Shown: one piece after another, positions 20,118 to 28,284 of the stretch
Layout: every line of letters starts with the position of its first letter
Position numbering within the stretch: position 1 is the stretch's first letter
Assembly: GCF_011684115.1 (NCBI RefSeq)
Contig: NZ_JAADJV010000001.1
Location: forward strand, 992,001-1,056,000
Direction of reading: 5' to 3'
DNA from: Rahnella aceris
GTDB lineage: Bacteria; Pseudomonadota; Gammaproteobacteria; Enterobacterales; Enterobacteriaceae
Length of the DNA: 64,000 bases
Notes under the pieces: model-generated
Seen by the model: only the letters and a program-made list of their open reading frames with translations
What the model was told of the DNA's origin: nothing
Databases searched by the model: none
Program-made: the position numbers and the translations under genes

Positions 20118-21107
20118 ATGAAGTCAATTTCCCGCATTCCCCTGTCTTGCTGCGTGCTGAGCACGCTGATTGCTGGTGCTTTCTCACTGTCGGCGCAGGC
20201 CGATGAGAAAATCGCGCTGCTGACTTCCTGGTACGCGCAGGCTGAACAGGGCGGCTATTATCAGGCGCTGGCGACGGGCATTTACAAACGTTACGGGCTG
20301 GATGTCAGTATTCAGTCCGGCGGCCCGCAGATCAACGGCATGCAGTTACTGTTGTCAAAACGCGCGGATGTGATCATCGGTTATGACCTCCAGTTGCTCG
20401 AATCCGTGCAGCGTGGTTTTCAGGCCAAAGCTATCGCCGCCCCTTTCCAGTTCGACCCGCAGGGTTTACTGACGCATGCGTCCGTGACGTCGCTCGACGG
20501 CCTGAAAGACAAAACCATTCTGGTGTCCAGCTCCGGGCAATCGACCTGGTGGCCGTGGCTTAAGGCGCGTTATCAGCTCAGTGATTCTCAGGTTCGTCCG
20601 TATACCTTCAACATTCAGCCTTTCGTCGCCGACGGGAACGTGGCGCAACAGGCGTATGTCAGCTCTGAAGTGTTTCAGGCGCAGAAGGCTGGCGTGAAAT
20701 CCAATTTCTTCCTGTTCTCGGAGCACGGCTATCCGCCTTACGGTGGCATTCTCATCACCCGTCCTGAGCTTATCAGCAGCCGGAAAGACGCGATGGCGAA
20801 GTTCGTAAAGGCGTCGATGGAAGGCTGGGTGAGTTATCTGCAAAACCCGGCGGCGGGTAATGCGCTGATCAAAAAGGATAACCCGAAGATGACCGACGAC
20901 CTGCTGGCCTGGGGTGTTGAGCAAATCCAGGCGCACCACCTGATTGATGGCGGCGACGCGGCGACGCAGGGCTGGGGCACCATGACCGAAGCCCGCTGGC
21001 AGAAAACCCGTGATTTCATGGTGAACGCCAAACTGCTAAACGCGGATACCGACTGGAAGCAGGCGTATACCACCGAATTTGTTGAGCACATGCAGGTTAA
21101 ACCCTGA
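20118..21107 (+). CDS. NMT1/THI5-like ABC substrate-binding protein, second copy
   Basis: 329 residues from ATG 20118, with AGGAGAGGAG just upstream. A signal peptide ends near SLSAQADEK. The mature start (LLTSWYAQAEQGGYYQALATGIYKRYGLDV) and GGPQINGMQLL match the paralogue at 14084. They also share SEHGYPPYG-like and WWPWLKARYQL-like segments. No second permease or ATPase accompanies it, so it probably docks on the importer of the left operon with another ligand, or that importer is shared. It is followed 11 bases later by an amidohydrolase. Confidence 0.86.
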   Translation: MKSISRIPLSCCVLSTLIAGAFSLSAQADEKIALLTSWYAQAEQGGYYQALATGIYKRYGLDVSIQSGGPQINGMQLLLSKRADVIIGYDLQLLESVQRGFQAKAIAAPFQFDPQGLLTHASVTSLDGLKDKTILVSSSGQSTWWPWLKARYQLSDSQVRPYTFNIQPFVADGNVAQQAYVSSEVFQAQKAGVKSNFFLFSEHGYPPYGGILITRPELISSRKDAMAKFVKASMEGWVSYLQNPAAGNALIKKDNPKMTDDLLAWGVEQIQAHHLIDGGDAATQGWGTMTEARWQKTRDFMVNAKLLNADTDWKQAYTTEFVEHMQVKP

Positions 21108-21118
21108 GGAGTGTTGCG

Positions 21119-22555
21119 ATGTCATCTGACTCTTTACTGATTAAAAATGCGCACGCCATCCTCACCGGTCTGCCGGGAGAAGCCGCGCGTCACGCCGGGC
21201 CGGATATCCGTGTGCGTGATGGCGTCATCGAGGCGATCGGCTCCCTGACGGCGTTGCCCGGCGAGCGGCTGATGGATGCCCGCGACTGCGTGGTCTATCC
21301 GGCCTGGGTCAATACGCATCATCATCTGTTTCAGTCATTGCTCAAAGGCGAACCGCAGGGGCTGAACAAAAGTCTCACTGCATGGCTAAGCGCGACGCCT
21401 TACCGCTTTCGCGCCACGTTTGATGAATCCACCTTTCGCCTCGCGGTGCGTATCGGCCTGACCGAACTGCTGCGTTCCGGCTGCGCCACCGTGGCGGATC
21501 ACAATTATCTTTACTGGCCGGATATGCCGTTCGATACCTCGGAAATCCTGTTCAGTGAAGGGGAGGCGCTGGGCATGCGCATTGTGTTGTGCCGGGGCGG
21601 CGCAACGCAGGGACGGGCGATTGAGCAGGATTTACCGCAGGCGCTGCGACCGGAAAATTTCGATGATTACATGGCGGACATGGAACGGCTGGTTGGCCGC
21701 TATCACGATCCGAAACCGGCGTCTCTGCGTCGTGTGGTGATGGCACCGACGACGCTGCTGCATTCGGCGCCCGGTGCGCAGTTGCGTGAAATGGCGAAAC
21801 TGGCGCGCAGTTTAGGTATCCGGCTGCACAGCCATTTGTCAGAAACCGTGGATTATCTCGATGCGGCGCGCGCTAAATTCGACATGACGCCGGTGCAGTT
21901 TTGTGCGGAACACGACTGGCTGGGGGACGACGTGTGGTTTGCGCATCTGGTTAAGTTACTGCCGCAGGAGATTGCGATGCTGGGGCAAACCCGTACCGGT
22001 ATCGCGCACTGCCCGCAAAGTAACGGGCGTCTGGGCAGCGGCATCGCTGATTTGCTGGCGCTGGAACAGGCTGGCGTACCGGTTTCGCTGGGTGTTGACG
22101 GCGCGGCATCCAACGAAGCCGCGGATATGCAAAGTGAAGCGCATGCCGCCTGGCTGTTGCAGCGCGCCCGAAAAGGCATGCTGGCGAAGCCGCGCTATGA
22201 CGGCGGCACCTTTGAGGGCGGCGGCGATGCGGCATCCATCGAAGACGTGGTGCGCTGGGGCAGCGCGGGCGGGGCGCAGATCCTCGGCCTGCAACAGAGC
22301 GGCACCGTGCAGGTGGGCATGCTGGCGGATATCGCCATTTACCGGCTGGACGACCCGCGTTACTTCGGCCTGCACGACATGGCAATCGGTCCGGTGGCCT
22401 GCGGCGGCCGCGCCTCACTGAAGGCGCTGATGATCAATGGCCGCGTCATCGTCGAAAACGACGTCATTCCCGGTCTCGATCTGGACGCCATGCGCCATGA
22501 GGCAATGTCTGCCGTTCGTACCCTGCAACAGCGCGCTGCGGGTCAACCTAATTGA
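21119..22555 (+). CDS. Amidohydrolase, 8-oxoguanine deaminase/AtzB-like
   Basis: 478 residues of the metal-dependent amidohydrolase family. The signature is VNTHHHLFQSLLKGE (HxH on strand one), with TVADHNYLYW, LHSHLSETVDYLD (metal H and catalytic E), FAHLVKL, GIAHCPQSNGRLGSG and SLGVDGAASNEA (metal D). THHHLFQSLL resembles 8-oxoguanine deaminase, guanine deaminase and hydroxydechloroatrazine hydrolases. The likely reaction is hydrolytic deamination of an aminated purine- or triazine-like ring. It is second gene of the right operon, with GAGG upstream of the start and a four-base overlap into the spacer before the dioxygenase. Confidence 0.87.
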   Translation: MSSDSLLIKNAHAILTGLPGEAARHAGPDIRVRDGVIEAIGSLTALPGERLMDARDCVVYPAWVNTHHHLFQSLLKGEPQGLNKSLTAWLSATPYRFRATFDESTFRLAVRIGLTELLRSGCATVADHNYLYWPDMPFDTSEILFSEGEALGMRIVLCRGGATQGRAIEQDLPQALRPENFDDYMADMERLVGRYHDPKPASLRRVVMAPTTLLHSAPGAQLREMAKLARSLGIRLHSHLSETVDYLDAARAKFDMTPVQFCAEHDWLGDDVWFAHLVKLLPQEIAMLGQTRTGIAHCPQSNGRLGSGIADLLALEQAGVPVSLGVDGAASNEAADMQSEAHAAWLLQRARKGMLAKPRYDGGTFEGGGDAASIEDVVRWGSAGGAQILGLQQSGTVQVGMLADIAIYRLDDPRYFGLHDMAIGPVACGGRASLKALMINGRVIVENDVIPGLDLDAMRHEAMSAVRTLQQRAAGQPN

Positions 22556-22572
22556 TTCTGAAGGATAAAAAA

Positions 22573-23577
22573 ATGACACAATCCACTCACACATCATCAG
22601 CTCAAACACAAGGCTATGCATTACAGGAACTGGAAAAAGAAGCGGGAATGGGCGCGATGGGCGAAGAGACATTTACCCGCGAAGTGCGTTGCATCGATCT
22701 TTCAGATTTCGAAAACCGTAAAAATGAGATCGCCGACGAACTCTGGCGTGCAGCGGTGGAAATCGGCTTCTTTCAGGTGAGCAATCACGGCATTGCGCTG
22801 GCCGATATCCGTCAGGCATTCAGCATGACAGAAGATTTCTTCTCGCTGCCCGACGAAGTCAAAGCGCAGTATCCGCTGGCGCGTAACGCCGGTTGGGAAA
22901 ATAAGTCTCAGGTACGTCCGTCGACCCGAACGCCGGATCAGAAAGAGTCCTACCAGATCACCCGTCCGCTGATGGAGTCGCTGTGGCCGGGCGAACAGGA
23001 ACTGCCAGCCTTTAAAGACACCATGCTGAGTTTTGAATCGCAATGCTGGCAACTGGGCATGAAATTGCTTTCCTGTTTTGCGCTCAGACTGGGTTTCCCC
23101 GAACACTTTTTCGAGCAGGCACACAATCCTGATCAGCAAACCTATCAGAGTACGCTGCGTATGTTGCACTACTATGCCACTGAACAATCGGAACAAGGGA
23201 TGTGGCGTGCCGGTGCGCACACGGATTTTGACTGTCTGACGCTGCTGTTCCAGCGTCCCGGTCAGGGCGGCTTGCAGGTTTGTCCGGGCAAGGATCGCGA
23301 AAGCCAGCAGTGGACCAGTATCGAACCGCGCGAAGACGTGATCACCTGTAATATCGGCGACATGCTGATGCGCTGGAGCGACGATCAGTTGCCCTCCAAT
23401 TTCCATCGGGTGAGAAGTCCGCTGCCCGGCGAATATCAGGGCGCGCGCTATAGCCTGGCGTTTTTCTGTCAGGCTAACAAAGACGTCGAAATTCTGGGGC
23501 CGCAGGCGAAGTATCCGGCCATCAGCGCGGAAGCTTATCTGCAACAGCGTATTCAGGCGAATTTCGCTAAAGGGTAA
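22573..23577 (+). CDS. Isopenicillin-N-synthase-like Fe(II) oxygenase
   Basis: 334 residues from ATG 22573, with AAGGA upstream. The N-terminal DIOX_N segment contains FFQVSNHGIA. The catalytic jelly roll supplies the iron triad as GAHTDFD (H and D) and NFHRVRSP (distal H). The RYSLAFF motif follows for 2-oxoacid or substrate carboxylate binding. These soluble enzymes hydroxylate or ring-modify small molecules using 2-oxoglutarate and oxygen. As last gene of the right operon it probably oxidises the heterocycle or its side chain. A strong terminator follows. Confidence 0.88.
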   Translation: MTQSTHTSSAQTQGYALQELEKEAGMGAMGEETFTREVRCIDLSDFENRKNEIADELWRAAVEIGFFQVSNHGIALADIRQAFSMTEDFFSLPDEVKAQYPLARNAGWENKSQVRPSTRTPDQKESYQITRPLMESLWPGEQELPAFKDTMLSFESQCWQLGMKLLSCFALRLGFPEHFFEQAHNPDQQTYQSTLRMLHYYATEQSEQGMWRAGAHTDFDCLTLLFQRPGQGGLQVCPGKDRESQQWTSIEPREDVITCNIGDMLMRWSDDQLPSNFHRVRSPLPGEYQGARYSLAFFCQANKDVEILGPQAKYPAISAEAYLQQRIQANFAKG

Positions 23578-23593
23578 GCGGTCATAAAAAACA

Positions 23594-23628
23594 AAAAGCC
23601 CGCTGAGTTTACTCACGCGGGCTTTTTT
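23594..23628 (+). terminator. Rho-independent terminator
   Basis: AAAAGCCCGCTGAG pairs with CTCACGCGGGCTTTTTT. It closes the dioxygenase operon and, read on the other strand, may also end the small YjfB-like gene. Confidence 0.85.
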
Positions 23629-23635
23629 GTCTCTG

Positions 23636-23824
23636 TCAGGCGGTGGTATTGATATTGCGACCGATTGCCGGATTAGCAGGTAACGCGGGGATCGAGTCAA
23701 TCATGCTGGTCACTGCCGTCTGCTGACTATCCAGCGACTTTTTCAGCAGGATATTGTTGACCTGAGTGCTGGTATCCAGACTATTAAGGCCGGTCGCCAG
23801 CGATGCAATTTGCGAAACATCCAT
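23636..23824 (-). CDS. YjfB-like putative motility protein
   Basis: 62 residues beginning MDVSQIASLATGLNSL, with a central NNILLKKSLDSQQTA and a proline-rich tail (SIPALPANPAIG). This matches the short YjfB family, annotated as putative motility proteins in Bacillus and many Proteobacteria. No flagellar genes are adjacent. AGGAGAAC precedes the start. The function in the cell is unknown. Confidence 0.65.
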   Translation of the reverse strand: MDVSQIASLATGLNSLDTSTQVNNILLKKSLDSQQTAVTSMIDSIPALPANPAIGRNINTTA

Positions 23825-24048
23825 TTTGTTCTCCTGTTCGGTACAACATAAAAGGAACTGATGCGGGCGTGAAACTGAAAGGTTATCGGCAGTTTCCGTA
23901 ATAACTGTAGCGATAAATACAGCAGACCTGGCAGCCGCTTAAAGACGCTCCCGATTCCGCACGCAAGTGGAAAAGGCTCTGTAGCCTGTATCGCCTCAGG
24001 AATTACGGTTATAATCGCACAAATTATTCAACGGATTTAGAAACGAAA

Positions 24049-24588
24049 ATGACAAAACTCTCCTTACAAGAGCAACTGCTGAAAGCAGGATTAGTCACCA
24101 GCAAAAAAATGGACAAAGTGCAGAGAACGGCGAAAAAATCACGCGTTCAGGCGCGCGAGGCCAGAGAGGCGGTGGAAGAAAATAAAAAAGCGCAGATGGA
24201 GCGTGATAAGCAACTGAGCGAACAACAAAAACAAGCTGCCTTATCTAAAGAGTATAAAGCGCAGGTGAAGCAACTGATTGAAATGAACAAAATCGTCATT
24301 TCAAAAGGCAATATTGATTTTAACTTCACCGATAATAATCTGATTAAAAAAATGGTGGTGGATAAGACCACCCAGTCTCAGCTGATTAGTGGTCGTCTTG
24401 CCATCGCGCGTCTGGTTGCTGATCACAGCGGCGAGACGCAATATGCCATTATCCCCGCAAGCGTTGCGGATAAAATTGCCCAGCGCGATGCCAACAGTAT
24501 TGTATTAAACAGCGCGCTGAGTCAGGAAGAGCAGGATGAAGAAGATCCGTATGCTGATTTCAAAGTGCCGGATGATTTGATGTGGTAG
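24049..24588 (+). CDS. DUF2058 protein (YaiL-like)
   Basis: 179 residues. It opens KLSLQEQLLKAGLVTSKK, followed by a strongly charged helical region rich in Lys, Arg, Glu and Gln (about residues 20-80). A conserved globular tail ends EDPYADFKVPDDLMW. This is the DUF2058/YaiL family of nucleoprotein-like cytoplasmic proteins found across gamma-proteobacteria. Lower GC than its neighbours is consistent with the charged composition. It is monocistronic. Confidence 0.9.
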   Translation: MTKLSLQEQLLKAGLVTSKKMDKVQRTAKKSRVQAREAREAVEENKKAQMERDKQLSEQQKQAALSKEYKAQVKQLIEMNKIVISKGNIDFNFTDNNLIKKMVVDKTTQSQLISGRLAIARLVADHSGETQYAIIPASVADKIAQRDANSIVLNSALSQEEQDEEDPYADFKVPDDLMW

Positions 24589-24707
24589 TTCCGCTTGCCC
24601 GGCGCTGCCCGTGACGGATAATGACACTCAGTTACGGGCATCTGCCGGGGCGTCTGAATACAGCCACTTTTCTGCCGCCGCGCGGATCCGGTGTTAACCT
24701 GAGACGA

Positions 24708-25520
24708 TCAGTAGGGGATGCCCTCACCAAAAGCGCCGTCAGTTAAACAAATCTCTGCTGCGAAAAGGGCGCCCTGACGCAAGCTTTGGGACAGCGTATC
24801 GCCTTTAACATGCGCCAGCAAAAAAGCCGTGATAAAAGCATCTCCTGCCCCAAGCGTGTCTGCCGGCGTGATATTTTCCGATGGCTGACTGATCCAGATA
24901 CTGCCATTGAACAGTAACGCCCCCTCAGACCCGCGCGTTGCAACAGGCAGGCGACATCCCGCATGCCATGCCGTTTCCAGTATCTCGCGGGTTTCTTCCA
25001 TGCTGCGTTCAGCGCATGAGAAAAACCCGTAGTCTAACTGACGACATAACGGGCCTATCTTTCCGGCATCAAAATCATCAGAAAAATCATAGGATAAGCT
25101 GCCGGGTAGCATACTTAATTCGGGCAATAGCGCATCAACATAGCTATAAGCACTGGTATGTATCAGCGAAAACTGACCTAGCCAGGGCATATCGGTTAAC
25201 ACAAAATCCATCGACGTCGTCTGGCGGATCCCCCCGGCGTTGGAGTCAATAAACCGTCGCTCCCCCTGATCAACGGTCAGACTGGCATAACCATTTTCAC
25301 CCGGTACAACCCGGCAATGAGAGGTATCAATCTCCCTTGCTGCCAGGACGCGGCGAATATGTTCTGCCGCGCTGTCGTCGCCGAAAACGCCCAGATACGC
25401 CGCATTTGCGGATAATAAGCGGGCGTACACACTGAAGTTAAGCGCGTTTCCTCCCGGATAACCGATACCTGTATGGGTATACCGGTCAATCACGTTATCG
25501 CCCAGGCCAAGTACTCTCAT
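24708..25520 (-). CDS. PfkB-family sugar kinase, FrlD/FraD-like
   Basis: About 270 residues from ATG 25520, with AGGAG eight bases upstream. It starts MRVLGLGDNVIDRYTHTG and carries the first PfkB signature YPGGNALNFSVYA (about residues 20-32) and the second, DTLGAGDAFITAF, containing the catalytic Asp. It resembles fructoselysine 6-kinase FrlD and should phosphorylate carbon 6 of a fructosyl-amino acid in the cytoplasm. It lies directly downstream of a SIS-domain deglycase, the usual pairing for Amadori-product use. Confidence 0.82.
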   Translation of the reverse strand: MRVLGLGDNVIDRYTHTGIGYPGGNALNFSVYARLLSANAAYLGVFGDDSAAEHIRRVLAAREIDTSHCRVVPGENGYASLTVDQGERRFIDSNAGGIRQTTSMDFVLTDMPWLGQFSLIHTSAYSYVDALLPELSMLPGSLSYDFSDDFDAGKIGPLCRQLDYGFFSCAERSMEETREILETAWHAGCRLPVATRGSEGALLFNGSIWISQPSENITPADTLGAGDAFITAFLLAHVKGDTLSQSLRQGALFAAEICLTDGAFGEGIPY

Positions 25521-25531
25521 GTTGTCATCTC

Positions 25532-26509
25532 CTAATAAGCGACCTGTCCCATGTATCGTCGTGTTTCCAGCGGATGTTGACGTATCTTCGCTAATGCCGC
25601 GCGATATTCGCACATAACACTGTAGAAGAGGACGGGGTTAAAATACTCCACCACGCTGGCGGGTATGACGCCAAGCCCCAGCTCTTTTGCATCCACAATT
25701 TCCACCTTATTTCCGTACTGCCGAAGGAAATCGCGCACTCTTTCATCAAGTGCCCTGGTGCGGCCTTCGTTCATCATCAGGATCCAGGGGGTATTCATAT
25801 CTGTCACTTCAAACGGACCATGGAAGAATTCGCCGCTATGAATCGATGCCGCATTCAGCCACTGCATTTCCATTAATGAACATATGGCAAAACCATAAGC
25901 ATGTCCGTAGGAAGCCCCGCTGGACAGAATGTAGAAAAGTGATTCCCGGCTGTAGCGCTCAGCAAAGGCGGCGCAGCGCGCCTGAACCTGCTGTCTGGCC
26001 CGGAAGATAATCCCATCAATTTGCGCCATGCCTGCCTGGAAATCGGCATATCCGTCATAACCCCCGGTCTGTTGCAAGGCTTCGACGCAAAGACTCAAAA
26101 TGATTGCCATCGGGTTATTAATCACCTGGCTGTCATCTCCCCAGGCATAAAGCAAATTACTGTCAGAAAAGCCGATAAGGTCTGCATTTTCATTGTGCGT
26201 CAGTGTCACCGTAACGCTGCCCCGGCTTTGGGCCAGTTTGGCCGCTGCGACAGACTCTGCGGTATTCCCGCCATGTGAGCAAACAATCGTCAGGGATTGA
26301 GGGCCTAATGTCTTTGGCGCGGCATGAACAAACTCGTTTGCGGTCATCATGTAACTGTGTAAAGCCGTCGACTCACTGTTAAGAAAATAATTTGCCGGAT
26401 ACATATCCACCAGCGACCCACCGCAGGCCACAAGAAACACCTGGCTCAGTCCCCCCTGCGGGAGGAAGCGCTGTTCGATAAGAGAGGAGATAATTGCTGA
26501 AGTATTCAT
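25532..26509 (-). CDS. SIS-domain Amadori-product deglycase, FrlB/FraB-like
   Basis: 325 residues with two SIS domains. The first has VFLVACGGSLVDMYPA and TIVCSHGGNTAESVAA (sugar-phosphate binding). The second has SGASYGHAYG and SIHSGEFFHGPFEV, a motif shared with FrlB. The ending ETRRYMGQVAY also matches FrlB (RRYYGGLVEY). The expected reaction splits a 6-phosphofructosyl-amine into glucose 6-phosphate and a free amino acid. The gene lies three bases after the binding-protein gene and just before the kinase. The amino-acid part of the substrate is unknown. Confidence 0.82.
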   Translation of the reverse strand: MNTSAIISSLIEQRFLPQGGLSQVFLVACGGSLVDMYPANYFLNSESTALHSYMMTANEFVHAAPKTLGPQSLTIVCSHGGNTAESVAAAKLAQSRGSVTVTLTHNENADLIGFSDSNLLYAWGDDSQVINNPMAIILSLCVEALQQTGGYDGYADFQAGMAQIDGIIFRARQQVQARCAAFAERYSRESLFYILSSGASYGHAYGFAICSLMEMQWLNAASIHSGEFFHGPFEVTDMNTPWILMMNEGRTRALDERVRDFLRQYGNKVEIVDAKELGLGVIPASVVEYFNPVLFYSVMCEYRAALAKIRQHPLETRRYMGQVAY

Positions 26510-26512
26510 AAA

Positions 26513-27292
26513 TCAGTCACCGTACACATTGAAATTGAAATATTTTTTAGCCAGCCGGTCATAAGTACCGTCATTGCGTATCGCCTTAATCGCCCCGTTG
26601 AGTTGTTCCAGCAGTTCGCTATTTTGCTTCGAAATGCCAATACCGGTACCCGGGCCAAAAATGGCATCATCTTTTACCTGCGGTTCAATCAGGCTGAAAT
26701 TCTTTCCCTGGGGTTTGTCCAGCAACGCGGTGGTCACCACCGTCGCATCGTCCAGCGTCGCATCCAGACGGCCGACGACTAAATCGGCGTAAACTGCCTC
26801 TGCTGCGGGATAGGAAACCAGTTCGACGCCTTGTGATTGCCAGTGTTTCTTCGCGTAGGCTTCGAACACTGAGCCTTGCTGCACGCCCACACGCTTACCA
26901 CGCAGAGATTCGGCCAGAGGTTTGAGGCCGCTGTCTTTTGAAGCCACCAGATACGCCGGTGTGTTGAATAATTTATCGGAGAAGTTGATCGCTTTTTTAC
27001 GCTCATCTGTAATCGACAACGAAGAAATAATGGCATCGAATTTACGCGCCTGGAGCGCGGGGATCAGACCATCAAATCCGTTTTCAACCCAAACACATTT
27101 CGCCTTGAGCTGAGCGCAAATCGCATTACCCAGATCAATATCAAACCCCTGCAGGCTGCCATCGGCAGCTTTAAACTCAAAGGGCGGAAATGTCGCGTCA
27201 GTACCAAACCGGATTTGTTGCTGCGCTGATGCGTGACCGGAAAGCCCGATCATCGCAAGGCCAAGGGAAAATAGGGCAAGCGTTTTTTTCAT
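26513..27292 (-). CDS. Amino-acid-type ABC substrate-binding protein (HisJ/ArgT-like)
   Basis: 259 residues from ATG 27292, with GGGAG six bases upstream. An adjacent ATG at 27295 is also possible. A signal peptide ends at HASAQQ. The mature protein has IRFGTDATFPPFEFKAADGSLQGFDIDLGNAIC, the family 3 signature, then FDAIISSLSITDERKKAINFS. It is a periplasmic binder of polar or cationic amino acids. As first gene of an operon with FrlB- and FrlD-like genes, it probably binds a fructosyl-amino acid. No permease or ATPase is encoded next to it. Confidence 0.87.
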   Translation of the reverse strand: MKKTLALFSLGLAMIGLSGHASAQQQIRFGTDATFPPFEFKAADGSLQGFDIDLGNAICAQLKAKCVWVENGFDGLIPALQARKFDAIISSLSITDERKKAINFSDKLFNTPAYLVASKDSGLKPLAESLRGKRVGVQQGSVFEAYAKKHWQSQGVELVSYPAAEAVYADLVVGRLDATLDDATVVTTALLDKPQGKNFSLIEPQVKDDAIFGPGTGIGISKQNSELLEQLNGAIKAIRNDGTYDRLAKKYFNFNVYGD

Positions 27293-27407
27293 CATTCACT
27301 CCCGTTAAATATACCGTAAAATGTACCATGAAAGATATACGCCAGCAGGTAAGAATACGCAATCAATTTAATGATTTTAATCAGGTATAATAATAAGTTA
27401 TGATGTT

Positions 27408-27528
27408 ATGGTCTGTTTTTTTATCGGTGATTACCGTTCTGTGAAGGATATTTCCGGTGACAGATCAACGACTCATTGGCTAGAATAACTCCTGTTTTTT
27501 AATTTTATTGGGCTATAAAACAGACCAT
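27408..27528. repeat. Pair of perfect 12-bp inverted elements flanking the Amadori-locus control region
   Basis: ATGGTCTGTTTT occurs at 27408-27419 and its exact reverse complement AAAACAGACCAT at 27517-27528. The second copy overlaps the regulator start codon at 27527. The spacing (about 109 bases between starts) places one copy toward each divergent gene. This is a plausible operator pair for the GntR/UTRA regulator, perhaps with looping. A TATAAT hexamer lies at 27386-27391, beside the left copy. Confidence 0.5.
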
Positions 27529-28270
27529 GACTGAGTTAAGTGAAAGTAAACGCCGCCCGCGGAAAGCCTATCTGGCGGCCAGGCAAGTGCTGCTGAATTT
27601 GTTAAACACGGAATTCAACGAAGGTGATCAAATTCCGGCAGAACGTGATCTGTCGGGCCTGTTGGGTATCAGCAGGATGACATTACGAAAAATTACAGAT
27701 GAGCTTGTGAGCTGCGGAATGCTGGAAAGGCGGGGAAACCAGGGGACATGGCTGACTGAGACCACGATACAGCGGCCACTGACGCAGACAATCGAGCACG
27801 GCATCAGCAAAATCACGGAGTTAAATGGTGCGGTAGCGGGCAGCCGGTTGATTTATTTTCAGGAGGCCCAAGCCAGCCCGCGTATTGCCGCATTACTAAA
27901 AATTCAGGCTGGCGACCCTTTGGTGATGATTAAACGCCTGCGTCTCGCTGACGGTGAGCCTTTTTGTCTGGAAACCAGCTACCTGCCAAGGGCGATTATT
28001 CCGGACCTGACCGCTGAGATGCTTGAGCAGAGCGGTTCGCTGTATCGTCTTCTGGCAGAAAACTACGGTGTTTTAGGCGTTTCAGACGAAGGCACGCTCC
28101 GCGTGACCCTAATGAATGAAGAAGAACAGACGTTATTAAATGCACAACCCCATAGTCCTGCTCTGGTGTATCGGGGGGTGATTACTGACCGCTTGAATCA
28201 ACCGGTTGAATATTTAGTGTCAGTAAACCATCCCCAGCGGGTGACATTTCGCATAAGCCACGGGAAATAG
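27527..28270 (+). CDS. GntR/HutC-family (UTRA) transcriptional regulator
   Basis: 247 residues. The N-terminal winged helix (LLNTEFNEGDQIPAERDLSGLLGISRMTLRKITDEL, then LERRGNQGTWL) is GntR-type. The C-terminal UTRA ligand domain runs from about residue 90 with VMIKRLRLADGEPFCLETSYLP and a final YLVSVNHPQRVTFR. It is divergent from the binding protein/deglycase/kinase operon and resembles FrlR in position. It presumably represses that operon until a phosphorylated Amadori compound binds. Confidence 0.9.
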   Translation: MTELSESKRRPRKAYLAARQVLLNLLNTEFNEGDQIPAERDLSGLLGISRMTLRKITDELVSCGMLERRGNQGTWLTETTIQRPLTQTIEHGISKITELNGAVAGSRLIYFQEAQASPRIAALLKIQAGDPLVMIKRLRLADGEPFCLETSYLPRAIIPDLTAEMLEQSGSLYRLLAENYGVLGVSDEGTLRVTLMNEEEQTLLNAQPHSPALVYRGVITDRLNQPVEYLVSVNHPQRVTFRISHGK

Positions 28271-28284
28271 GTTTCAGTTCAGGC

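Noticed and set aside
21903..22421. Several overlapping frames on both strands inside the AtzB-like amidohydrolase
   Set aside because: GC-rich coding sequence gives spurious frames. The plus-strand amidohydrolase frame contains all metal ligands.
22702..23700. Minus-strand open frame of 332 codons opposite the IPNS-like oxygenase
   Set aside because: It covers the terminator at 23594-23628 and lies antisense to a gene with complete catalytic motifs. No recognisable protein features.
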